This document shows positions 45,299 to 56,100 of a stretch of 64,000 nucleotides of DNA, piece by piece (position 1 is the first letter of the stretch; every line of letters begins with the position of its first letter). A program made the translations under genes and the position numbers. This DNA is from Flavobacteriaceae bacterium (GTDB lineage Bacteria; Bacteroidota; Bacteroidia; Flavobacteriales; Flavobacteriaceae). The stretch covers positions 23,728 to 87,727 of the forward strand of contig CANFNV010000009.1 of assembly GCA_947448525.1 (NCBI GenBank), given 5' to 3'. The notes beneath the pieces were generated by a model. The model saw only the letters and a program-made list of their open reading frames with translations. It had not been told where the DNA came from and did not search any database.

Positions 45299-48200
45299 AT
45301 GAAACTAAAATTATCTTCATTTAGTTTGAAAATCACTTTTGTGATAGTCTTTTTATTTTTTCTTTCTAAATCTAATGGTCAGGCCATTATTGCGTCTTGG
45401 ACTTACGACTCCGTTCAAGGGACACTTTCTAATCCAACGCCAAATATTGGTTCTGGCTCCTCTTCGATGGTTAATCTTTCTGTTATTCCTCAAACTAATC
45501 CTAATCAAGGATTAAATCCCGCAAGTTCTGGATGTAGTTCCTCAACAACTTCCGGAAATTTTGCTTGGTGGCATGGTAATTTTGATCCAGGCATTTCAGA
45601 TGCAGTCAACGGGGTTCAATATAATGTGAGTACCGTGGGCAATACCAATATTAAACTTTCTTGGGATCAGCGCTTTTCAAACTCTTCGCCAAATACAGTT
45701 CGACTTCAATATACTACTGATGGTAGTAGTTGGATTTCTTTTAACATGACTAGTACAAATACCACTGTTTGTAATGGAACAATTAATGCAAATGGTTGTT
45801 TTGTTGTAGATGCTGGCGATGTTTTCAGAAGAATTTCTATTGATTTTTCTACCTTAACAGCAATAAATGGTAAAGCTAATTTTGGTATTCGTTTACTAGC
45901 TTCTTATTTCCCAACTACTTCTCAATATAGACAAAGCAGTTCTAATACAACCCAAGCTACTAACACAGGTACTTGGCGTTTTGATAATGTTAACTTTACG
46001 GGAACACCTTCAACAACAGGTGCCGTTATATCAGGGACTGCTACAATATGTTCGGGTTCAACAAACATTAAAGCTACCATATCTGGAGGAACTCCTCCTT
46101 ATCAAGTGGTTTATACTGATGGATCGGCCAATTATACTGTTTCAAACTATACCAGTGGAGCAAATATCTCTGTTACTCCGGGCTCTACAAAAACTTATAC
46201 CTTAGTTTCGGTAACTAGCAGTAATGGATTGGGCGCTACAATTACACCAATTTCTGGCGCAGCAGTAATTACAGTGCCTATTTTTAGTCCAACAATTACT
46301 TCAAGTTCAGGAACATCAAGTTGTACACAAACTCCTATTACTTTTACCACAGATGCTGGAATGGATAGTTACTCGTGGACAATAACTTCTAATCCTGTTA
46401 ATGCAACTTACACCACTACCAGCACTTTAACAGGCGCTACGGCAAATGAGGTCATAACTATTACGCCAACAATCACTAGCGGAACTGCTACATATACGGC
46501 AAGTGTTACGTACACTTCGGGAGGGTGTTCAACAACCACTTCTTCAACAACCACAGTCTATGCTTTGCCAACAGCTGTAACTTTTACAACTGCTCCAGCT
46601 TCTAGTATCTGTTCTACAACTAATGCAACCTACACCACTGAAACAATTAACGCTAACTATACTTGGTCTATACCAGGAACCGCTGGAACAGATTACACTA
46701 TTGTTTCTACTTTAGTAAATGTTCCTTCTGCAGGAACATCAGGAGGGACTACAATAGGAGCTACCACCTATTCTATCACCTTAACGTGGTTAACTGCAGG
46801 TTCCAAAACAGTTACTGTAAATTACAGTAATTATGCTGCTGGAAATTGTCAAGCGCTCTCACCAGCAACTACTACCACAACAGTAAGTATTCCTCCAACG
46901 GGCGTTTCTATAAGTCCTTCAGCGGCTCAAACCATATGTGCCGGTGGAACATTTACTACTATGACAGTTTCTGCAACAGGAACTGGTTTAACGTATCAGT
47001 GGGTAAAATATACTGGAAATGTTCCAATGACTGGAGCAACGAATACCACTTTTACACCGCCTAGTAATAGTGGATCTAATGCTGCTCCGAATACTGGAAA
47101 TGCTTCTGGAGGTTATTATATTAAAGTAACTAGCGGTTCTTGTATTGTATCGTCCACAGCAACAGGTGCTTTTACAATCAATTCAGCATCAGTAGGAGGA
47201 ACTGCGGCATATACTGGCACAACCACTTTATGTCCCAATAATTCACCCACAGCAAGTATTACCCTAACAGGTAATACGGGTAGTACTATACAATGGCAAA
47301 GTTCAACGACGTCTTCTTCTACTGGTTTTTCTAATATTACTGGAGCGAGTTCGACAACGTTAACTCCAGCTCAAGTAGGCAACATGACTACTACCACATA
47401 TATAAGAGCAAGCGTTACTAGCGGAGTTTGTACTGCTGCCTATAGTACCGTTATCACCATTACTATCGGAAAACAATGGAACGGAACAACTTCTACAGAT
47501 TGGGGAACTGCTGCCAATTGGACGCCTTCTGGTGTACCAACCTCTACGGATTGTATTGTCATTCCTTCAGGAACAACCTATAGTCCAGTAATTTCAGTAG
47601 CTGCGTCTGCCAGTAATTTAACAATTAATTCTGGTGCCTCGTTGACAGTTAATGCCGGAATTGCTTTAGAAGTTCAGGATTTAGTAAAAACAGATGGGAC
47701 TTTAATCTTGAACAATACTTCGAGTTTAGTTCAAATTAATAATACGACCAATAGTGGTTTTGGTAACATGACCTATAAAAGAGATGTAATAGGTTTGAAC
47801 GGCTATGATTATGTGTATTGGTCTTCCCCAGTTGCCTCACAGTCCATTGAAAATTTGTATAGCACTCCTTCGATGGGGTATAAATATTATTGGGATACTT
47901 TGGTAAATAATGGCAATGGCACAGGAGGAAATATGTGCCAAGGAAACTGGTCACTTGCATCCGGAAACATGAGTATCGGAAAAGGATATGTTGTTAGAGG
48001 GTCTTCATCTTACGGATGGTCGGGTAATCTAACAGGTGTTTTTTCGGGTATTCCAAATAATGGGACTCTAACAGCGCCTATTGCTAGAGGTTCTTATCAA
48101 GGTACAGGATATACGGGAGCTAATGGAGTTGTCATTGACAAAACAGAGGATAATATGAATTTAATTGGTAATCCCTATCCATCGGCTATCAAAGCAACCG

Positions 48201-49195
48201 ACTTTATGGCTGCCAATACTAATATTGACGGGTATGTGTATTTGTGGACACATAATAGTCCTCAATCTTCAACTACAAATACATTTTATGGTTCTTCTGG
48301 TACAAATTATTACACAAGTGATTATATTACTTATAATAGTTCCGGAAGTTCTACAGGGCCTGCAACTTTTAATGGTTATATTGCCGCGGGGCAAGGTTTC
48401 TTTGTATCCATGATTGACGGCACTCAAGACGCGACACAAACGGTTACTTTTACAAACAGCATGAGAAGTAAGGGATATGTTAACAGCCAGTTTTTTAAAA
48501 CAGGACCAATAATAGCTACAACAGAAGAAGAAAAAAACAGAATTTGGATTGATTTAATCGATCCAACCAATAACGCAACTAGAACATTATTAGGATATTG
48601 TGAAGGAGCAACCAATTTGAAAGATAGAACTTTTGACGCCTATACAAAAGTTGCTGATGCTACTATTTTATATTCTTTGATTGGTTCTGAAAGTCAAATT
48701 ATTCAAGGAAGAGCATTACCGTTTGACGAAAATGATATTGTGCCACTGGGCTATCATGCTTCAGAAGCAGGAAGTTATATTATTGCTATTGCGGCCGTAG
48801 ATGGTTTGTTTGAACAAGGGCAATCCATCTATTTAGAAGATAAGTTATTGAATGTAATTTATGATTTAAGACAAGCGCCGTATAATTTCAGCACTGCTGC
48901 GGGTACATTCAATGAACGATTTGTATTGCGATATACCAATACCATCCTTTCTACAAATCAATTGACATCCCATAGTGCTGCAGCATTTATTACCCATCAA
49001 AAATTGCATATAAAAGCAACGGATACTATTATTACAGTTCAAGTATTTGATGTAACTGGAAAAGAAATCAAGACCTATTTCCCTTCTATAAAAGGAATGG
49101 AATTGAACGAAGATTTTCCATTTGTAAGCGGAATATACTTCGCCAAAATTAAACTTGAAGACGGAAGCCAGTTCATACAAAAATTAATGAATTAA
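45299..49195 (+). CDS. Large secreted multidomain protein with T9SS sorting domain
   Basis: A 1298-residue protein, Thr/Ser-rich. Signal peptide 1-28 (IVFLFFLSKSNGQ). Residues about 30-240 are a beta-sandwich of the lectin-like type; from about 241 come Ig-like modules beginning with ATICSGSTNIKATISGGTPP, then more Ig-like units with NTTFTPP and TGSTIQWQSST. Near 727 lies NWTPSGVPTSTDCIVIPSG, typical of surface proteins, and the C-terminus (about 1220-1298; VFDVTGKEIKTY, GIYFAKIKLEDGS) is a T9SS type A sorting domain. Likely a surface or secreted adhesin; the ligand is not known. A strong terminator follows. Confidence 0.87.
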   Translation: MKLKLSSFSLKITFVIVFLFFLSKSNGQAIIASWTYDSVQGTLSNPTPNIGSGSSSMVNLSVIPQTNPNQGLNPASSGCSSSTTSGNFAWWHGNFDPGISDAVNGVQYNVSTVGNTNIKLSWDQRFSNSSPNTVRLQYTTDGSSWISFNMTSTNTTVCNGTINANGCFVVDAGDVFRRISIDFSTLTAINGKANFGIRLLASYFPTTSQYRQSSSNTTQATNTGTWRFDNVNFTGTPSTTGAVISGTATICSGSTNIKATISGGTPPYQVVYTDGSANYTVSNYTSGANISVTPGSTKTYTLVSVTSSNGLGATITPISGAAVITVPIFSPTITSSSGTSSCTQTPITFTTDAGMDSYSWTITSNPVNATYTTTSTLTGATANEVITITPTITSGTATYTASVTYTSGGCSTTTSSTTTVYALPTAVTFTTAPASSICSTTNATYTTETINANYTWSIPGTAGTDYTIVSTLVNVPSAGTSGGTTIGATTYSITLTWLTAGSKTVTVNYSNYAAGNCQALSPATTTTTVSIPPTGVSISPSAAQTICAGGTFTTMTVSATGTGLTYQWVKYTGNVPMTGATNTTFTPPSNSGSNAAPNTGNASGGYYIKVTSGSCIVSSTATGAFTINSASVGGTAAYTGTTTLCPNNSPTASITLTGNTGSTIQWQSSTTSSSTGFSNITGASSTTLTPAQVGNMTTTTYIRASVTSGVCTAAYSTVITITIGKQWNGTTSTDWGTAANWTPSGVPTSTDCIVIPSGTTYSPVISVAASASNLTINSGASLTVNAGIALEVQDLVKTDGTLILNNTSSLVQINNTTNSGFGNMTYKRDVIGLNGYDYVYWSSPVASQSIENLYSTPSMGYKYYWDTLVNNGNGTGGNMCQGNWSLASGNMSIGKGYVVRGSSSYGWSGNLTGVFSGIPNNGTLTAPIARGSYQGTGYTGANGVVIDKTEDNMNLIGNPYPSAIKATDFMAANTNIDGYVYLWTHNSPQSSTTNTFYGSSGTNYYTSDYITYNSSGSSTGPATFNGYIAAGQGFFVSMIDGTQDATQTVTFTNSMRSKGYVNSQFFKTGPIIATTEEEKNRIWIDLIDPTNNATRTLLGYCEGATNLKDRTFDAYTKVADATILYSLIGSESQIIQGRALPFDENDIVPLGYHASEAGSYIIAIAAVDGLFEQGQSIYLEDKLLNVIYDLRQAPYNFSTAAGTFNERFVLRYTNTILSTNQLTSHSAAAFITHQKLHIKATDTIITVQVFDVTGKEIKTYFPSIKGMELNEDFPFVSGIYFAKIKLEDGSQFIQKLMN

Positions 49196-49205
49196 CAGGA
49201 CACAT

Positions 49206-49243
49206 AAAAGCTCTGAGATTTTCTTCAACTCCTCAGAGCTTTT
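49206..49243 (+). terminator. Terminator of the 1298-residue T9SS protein gene
   Basis: A twelve-base-pair perfect stem, AAAAGCTCTGAG with CTCAGAGCTTTT, with a 14-base loop, ten bases after the stop. The following 200 bases repeat CTTCA-type fragments but hold no gene. Confidence 0.8.
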
Positions 49244-49437
49244 CTTCAACTCTTCAGCGTTTTTCTCAAAATCTTCAGAAGATTTGTAAAACTACTTTGA
49301 ACTTTTTGGTAAAACTTCAAAAGATTACTAATTAATCTTTATTGTAAAAAAAATTGCTTCAATTTAATGTTTTGTAAAGCTTTTGAAAAAATAAAAAGTT
49401 TTATAAATAAAGGAGGTTTTTAGGTAGAATTTTAGCC

Positions 49438-49464
49438 ATAAAAAAGCCGAGACGAGCTCGGCTT
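49438..49464 (-). terminator. Terminator of the HU-HIG gene
   Basis: Stem AAGCCGAG with CTCGGCTT, five-base loop, followed on the minus strand by six T. It lies 20 bases after the stop of the HU-like gene. Confidence 0.8.
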
Positions 49465-49483
49465 AGTTCAATTTGTGTAAAAA

Positions 49484-49864
49484 TTAAGTTATTTTTTTGT
49501 AACTTAACTCTTGCGACATTTTATTGAGTTTTTTTCCAGGACGGAATCGGACGCGTCCTTTAACAATATCAGCAGAAGTAAACTCCTGCATTGTTGCACT
49601 TCCTTTCGATTTTAATGTAACATTAAAATTGCCCAATCGTCCTACTCTTACAATCTTCCCTTGTTGTAACTGCCTTAAAATATTCCTTTCCAATGAAAGC
49701 AATACAGCATAACAATCCGTTTCGGTTAAGGTAGTTTCGTAGGCGATTTGCTCGGCCAAAAACTCAAAATCTACTTCGCCACCAGCAATAGCTGTAGCAT
49801 AAAACTTTTCTGGTGCAGTGTTGTTCTGCGGATTCCTCTTGGGAATCAATTTAAATTGTATCAT
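49484..49864 (-). CDS. HU family DNA-binding protein (HU-HIG type)
   Basis: A 126-residue protein of the HU/IHF superfamily in the variant found in Bacteroidota (HU-HIG). Family features are the N-terminal FKLIPKRNPQNN, helices around FEFLAEQIAYETTLTETD, and GKIVRVGRLGNFNVTLKSKG, followed by VRFRPGKKLNK. It should bind DNA and may act in chromosome packing or local regulation. Between it and the giant gene are 291 bases with two outward-facing starts; a seven-base inverted repeat (GAGAGTT...AACTCTC, about 49884-49908) lies just upstream of this gene. Confidence 0.9.
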   Translation of the reverse strand: MIQFKLIPKRNPQNNTAPEKFYATAIAGGEVDFEFLAEQIAYETTLTETDCYAVLLSLERNILRQLQQGKIVRVGRLGNFNVTLKSKGSATMQEFTSADIVKGRVRFRPGKKLNKMSQELSYKKIT

Positions 49865-50155
49865 AATAATATAATTTTATAGGAGAGTTATCATTTGTTC
49901 CAACTCTCTTGTACTATTTTATTACGTGGTGTTCATTTTATTTCGTTTTTTTTTAGATTTTTTTAATTTTTTTTAAATCTTTATATTTTTAGACTAAATA
50001 CTAGTGCCTTTCGATAATTTTTACCGATAAAAAACAATAAAACACGATTAATTACCAAATGATTGTAAGTTAACCTTTTGATAACTTTACATTGTACTGA
50101 ACTTTTAATTTTTTTTCTATTTTTACAGACTATAATCAATATAATTTTTTTGTTT
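49865..50155. other. Divergent intergenic region before the giant gene
   Basis: 291 bases, AT-rich, with no gene visible. It holds an inverted repeat (GAGAGTT and AACTCTC, twelve-base spacer) near the HU-like gene. On the plus strand, TTG at 50063-50065 with TAACTTTA at 50082-50089 (16 bases apart, one mismatch) and TTG at 50092-50094 with TATTTTTA at 50118-50125 (23 bases apart, one mismatch) are weak promoter candidates for the giant gene. Confidence 0.35.
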
Positions 50156-53100
50156 ATGAAAACAATTTTACAAACATTGTTTACTTTTTTGGGTCGTAGC
50201 TTATCAAAAGCGGTAGCGACAAGTTCTAAAAACAGTTTGAGTTCTAACTCAGGATTGTTTAAAAAAAGTGGTAACCAAATTTTCTTGGTTTCTTATCTTT
50301 CCACTTTGATGTATTCTATTTTTGGATGTATCCAAAAGAACACGGCCTCTGTCTATGGGCAAATGAAGCTTAGTCAAAGCCACCGCTTTAAAGTAAATGC
50401 CCTAGGAGTATTGACTGTAGTGCTGTTCTTTGGGGCTAATGAAATGAAGGGGCAGAACTTAACACAAGCTGGTTTTACAGGTGTTACAGTACCACAATAT
50501 ATGGGATCTGGAAACACAACTAGATTACCAATAATGTTTAGAGCAACCATTACTGGTTTAACCGCAAGTACTTCTTACAGATACTATACCCAATCAGCAT
50601 TAACTGCTTCTATTGGAACATCCAGTTCTGGTGCAGGTAACCCATTATTGATTAATTCGGCAGGTACTACATACACATATATAACATCTCCTGGTTTAAG
50701 TACAGCAGGTACATATGAAACATTTACAACCGATGCATCAGGTAATTATACTGGATGGTTCGGTTTTGTTTATACTGCAAATGTTATTTTTACAGCTGGA
50801 AATGTAATTTATCCAACTATAACACTTAATGCTGGAGGAACAGGTACAGTTGTAAGTAAAAGATTGGCATTAGATTTAGGAATTACTGTCTTAGCTTTTG
50901 GCGCTGCTGGTTCTACAAATGGTACTTTTATTCAAGGTGCGTCAAGTAATGCTACTGCTAAAAACTTAGTAGCAATTTATGATAATACAGCTGGTACAGG
51001 AAGACCGTTAGGGGTTTGTCCAGTAGAAAGTACAGGTGCAACTATCGGAAGTGTTGTTACTGGTTATAGTACAACTGGTGGTGCTTGGAATACTATAACT
51101 CCAAATACTAATGCAAATGGTGTTAGAAGAATCGAACAAAGAAGTGTTACATCAAATAGTATTGTTGGTTGTGCTACAAGTTCAAATGGTACATGGACAA
51201 CAGGTTCAGTAAATACTGTAAATCCAACAGGTGGAACAACAGCAATTGCAATTAGTAGCACAGATGCTCCTTTATCATCTTGTAGTTCTGGTCCAGCTAT
51301 TACAGCTTCAGCAACCTTAACTGCTTTTACTACTACTTATGGTACAGCATCAACAGCACAATCGTTTTCAGTTTCTGGTTCAGGTTTAACGGCTAGCATA
51401 ACTGCTACTGCTCCAACCGGATTTGAAGTTTCATCGGATGGGACTACTTATGGAGCTACTGCTACATTTTTGCAAACAAGTGGAGCTGCTAGTGGAACAT
51501 TATATGTTCGTTTAGCTGCTACTGCTGCAGTAACAGGTACTAGCTATAATTCACAAAATATTGTACTAACTACAGGTGCAACTACTGTAAATATTGTAAC
51601 AGCTTCAACTGGAAATTCAGTTAGTGCAAAAGCATTAACCATTACGGGTCTTACTGGCGCTAACAAAACCTATGATGGTCTTATTACTGCTGCATCAACT
51701 GGAACTGCTTCTTATAGTGGTTTAGTAAATGGTCAATCGTTCTCTATTACTGGAACGCCTTCTTTAACTTTTGCTACTGCTACTGTTGGAAATGGGAAAG
51801 CAATAACTGTTACAGGTTATACAGCTCCTTCAACAAATTATACAGTTTCTCAACCAACTGGTTTAACAGGTAATATTACAGCTGCGGCTTTAACTATTTC
51901 TGGTTTAAGTGCCAACAATAAAGTTTATGACGGCAACACCAATGCTACCTTAAGTGGTACTGCAGCGTTAGTAGGTGTTGTGAATAGTGATGTAGTTACT
52001 TTGGGTGGAACACCAGTTGCAACTTTTGCAACTAGTGCAGCAGGAACAGGAATTGCTGTATCAGTAACTGGCTATTCTATTAGTGGTACTGGGTCTGGCA
52101 ATTATACTTTAACACAGCCAACAGGATTAACAGCTGCCATTACCTCTGCGCCAACGCCAGTAATTTCAAGTACATTATCGGCTTCTGGAACCTATGGTAC
52201 CGTTGCTTCAACTTATACCATTATTGCTTCAGAAAGTCCAACGTCTTACAACGCTTCAGGATTGCCAGCTGGGTTATCTATAAATATAGCCAACGGAGAA
52301 ATCACAGGAACACCAGCGGTAACAGGAGTTTTTAATGTGAATATCTCTGCTACCAATGAAGGAGGAACAGGAAATGCCATTTTAGTATATACCATTTCAC
52401 CAAAAAACTTAACAGTTACTAGTGCTTCGGCTGATAATAAAATATATGACAGAACAACAACAGCAACAATTTCAGGATCTACTTTAGTAGGTGTTGTTGG
52501 TTCAGATGTCGTAACCATTTCTGGAACAGGTAGTTTTTCTGCTACAACAGTTGGAAATGGAATTGTGGTAACTTCTACCCAAACCTTGGGTGGTGCAGAT
52601 GCTACTAAATATACCGTATCATTGCCATCTGGATTAACTGCTAATATTACTGCAAAAGATTTGACAATTGCTTCAGCTTCAGCTGCAAACAAAATATTCG
52701 ATGGTACTAATACAGCTACAATCACAGGAACACTTACAGGAGTTATTGCTCCCGATGTGGTAACCGTTGCTTTAACAGGAACTTTTGCTAGTACAGAAGT
52801 TGGAACCGGAATTGTTGTGACATCTACTTCAACATTAGGAGGTGCAAATGCTGGAAACTACACCTTGATTCAGCCAACAGGTTTGAGCGCCAATATTACT
52901 GCAGTTCCTGCAACTTTATTGCAGTGGAATACTACTGGAAATTTAGGTACAGAAACTACTGAGCCAAGTACGTCCAATAATGTTAATGTCGCTGCTGCTT
53001 CGCTTAACTATACAGGAAGTACAGTTACACCAGCCGCTAATGCAAATCGTTTTGGTGCCCAGAACTGGTCAACCGGCGCATTAGATACTACAAAATATAT

Positions 53101-56100
53101 TCAATTTACCGTTACTCCAAATGCTGGTTATTTTTTTACGGCAACTTCTTTAGATTTTATCTGGGATTTTTCCGCAAGTGGACCTAAATCAGTAACTATT
53201 CGTTCATCAATTGATAATTATACAGCTGATCTTGGATCTTTAACCAATATGACCGCTAGTACAACCGTGGTAAAAAATATTGCTTTCTCTGGTATAACCA
53301 ATATCACGGCTGCAACAACATTTAGAATTTATGGTTACGGTGCAACCGGTTCTGGTGGAACTGGTGGATTTGATACAGTTACCAGTGCCACCACAAATAA
53401 TGTGATTTTATACGGTGCTACCCAACTTATTCCAGTACCAACCTTAACAGGCACTGCTACCGCTTCTGCCTTTACTACTACTTATGGTAGTGCTTCAACT
53501 GCTCAAACTTTTACAATTGGTGGATCTAACTTAACTGCTAATATTACCGCTACAGCTCCAACAGGATTCGAGGTTTCTTCGGATGGTTCTTCTTGGGGTA
53601 CTACAGCTACCTTTACTCAATCAAGTGGTTCTGCTACAGGAACATTAAGTGTTCGTTTAGCTGCTACTGCTACTGTGACAGGTTCTTATAATTCTCAAAC
53701 TATAGCTTTAACTTCAACAGGAGCTTCAACAGTAAACATTACAACTGCAGCTACTGGAAATACAGTTTCTGCTAAAGCTTTAACAATTTCAGTTACCGCA
53801 AATAACAAAGCATACGACGGAACTACTACCGCTACTTTGGTAACTCCTGCTTATTTAGGTTTAGCTAATGGTGAGTCGATTTCTGTAACTGGTACTGCCA
53901 CTGCTAACTTTGCGGATGCCAATGTTGGTTCAGGAAAAGCGGTTACTATTTCCGGATATACTGCGCCTTCTTCCAACTATACCTTAACAGCGCAACCATC
54001 AGCTACAGCTAATATTACAGTAGCATCTTTAACTATTACAGGTGTAACTGCTAATAACAAAGCATACGATGGAACTACTGCTGCAACTGTAGATACATCA
54101 GCAGCTGCTTATGCTGGATTAGTAAGTGTAGATACTTTCACTGTTCAAGGAACTCCTTCTGCTACTTTTGCTTCGGCAAACGTAGGAACTGGTATTGCAG
54201 CAACTATCTCAGGATTTACTGCTCCTTCTTCCAACTATACTTTATCTGCTCAACCTACAGCTTCTGCAAACATTACTGCAGCTGCTTTAACAATTACAGG
54301 GGTTACAGCTGATAACAAAACATACGATCAAAATACTATTGCTACTTTATCAGGAACTCCAGCTTATAGTGGTTTAGTGAATAGTGAGTCCTACTTGGTA
54401 TCTGGAACACCATTAGCTACTTTTGCTTCTGCTAATGTTGCCAATGGAATAGCAGTATCCGTTACTGGATATACTGCACCAAACGCCAACTATACTGTTT
54501 CTCAACCGTCAGGTTTAACTGCAAATATTACTGCTAAAGCATTAACTATTTCAGGTCTATCTGTAATTAATAAAGCAGACGATGGATCTACTACTGCAGC
54601 TCTAACAGGATCTCCTACTTTAATTGGAGTTGTTTCAGGAGATACGGTTACTTTAGGTGGTACATACAGTGCTAACTTCTCGCAAAGTACTGCAGGTACT
54701 AGTTTAGCAGTTACAGTAACTGGTTATACTATTTCTGGTGCTTCAGCTGGAAACTATACGTTAACACAACCAACAGGATTAACAGGAGATATTATTTCAG
54801 TAAGTGCTCCATCTATAACTAGCGCTACTTCATTGAGTGCTACTTATGGTACTTCGGTATCTTATCAAATTACAACTTCTGCAACTAGTGTAGATTCTTA
54901 TGATTCTGGTGCTTTACCTGCTGGTTTATCTTTAAATACTGCAACAGGAGAAATTTATGGAACTCCAACAGTAGTGGGAACATTTAATGTTACAATTTCT
55001 GCTACAAACTTTGGAGGTACAGGTTCTGCTTCATTAACTATTACAGTTGCTCCAAAAACTTTAACGTTAACAACTGCTACTGCGGATGCTACTAAAGTTT
55101 ATGATGGAACTACTACAGCTACTGTTTCTGGAGGCACTATTTCAGGAGCAATTGGAACAGATGTAGTTACTGTTAGTGCTTCAGGAGCTTATGATACTAA
55201 AAATGTTGGAACTGCTAAAACAGTTACAATTACTTATACCTTAAATGGAGCAGATAATCTTAAATATACGTTAGCTTCTTATACTTCAACAACTACTGCA
55301 GATATTACTGCAAAAGGATTAACAGTAACAGGTGCTTCTGTTTCTACTAGAGCTTACAACGGATTAACTAATGCTTCCATTACTGGGGCTAGTTTATCTG
55401 GTGTAGTCTCACCAGATGTCGTAAATGTAAGTGGTAATGGTACTTTTACTTCTGCTGATGCAGGTTCTGGTATTGCCGTAACTTCTGCACTTTCTTTAAG
55501 TGGAACAAATGCTGCTAATTATTCTTTAACACAACCAACTTTAACTGGTACCATTACAACTGCAGCTTTAACTATTACAGGTATTACAGGAAATAATAAA
55601 ACATACGATGGAACTACTGATGCTACATTAAGTGGTACTCCAATTTATAATGGTTTAGTAAATGGAGAAGATTTCTCTGTTACTGGAACTCCAGTAGCTA
55701 CTTTTGCTTCAGCTTCAGTTGGAACTAGAGCTATCACAGTAACTGGTTATACATCTCCTTCTGCAAACTATACCGTTTCTCAACCTACAGGATTAACAGG
55801 TAACATTACAGGTGTTGCTTTAACTATTAGTGGTATAACTGCTAATAATAAAACCTATGATGGAACTACCACTGCTACTTTAGCTGGAACAGCTACTTTA
55901 TCAGGAGTTGCTTCAGGGGATACTGCAAATGTAACGTTGGTTACATCTGGTGCTACTGCAACATTCTCACAAAGTAATGTAGGTACTGGTTTAGCCGTTA
56001 CCGTATTAGGATATTCCTTAAATGGAACAGCTGCTGCAAACTATACTTTATCACAACCAATAGGATTAACCGCTGCTATTACGTCAAAAGCTTTAACTAT

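Noticed and set aside
47736..47960. Minus-strand frames inside the 1298-residue T9SS gene
   Set aside because: They are antisense to a continuous, well-supported gene and show no start signal or family similarity.
52246..52725. A 159-codon frame on the minus strand inside the giant gene
   Set aside because: The giant gene is rich in Thr and Ala codons, whose reverse complements are mostly sense codons, so long antisense frames arise by composition. The translation is a Val/Pro/Ala-rich string without domain features.
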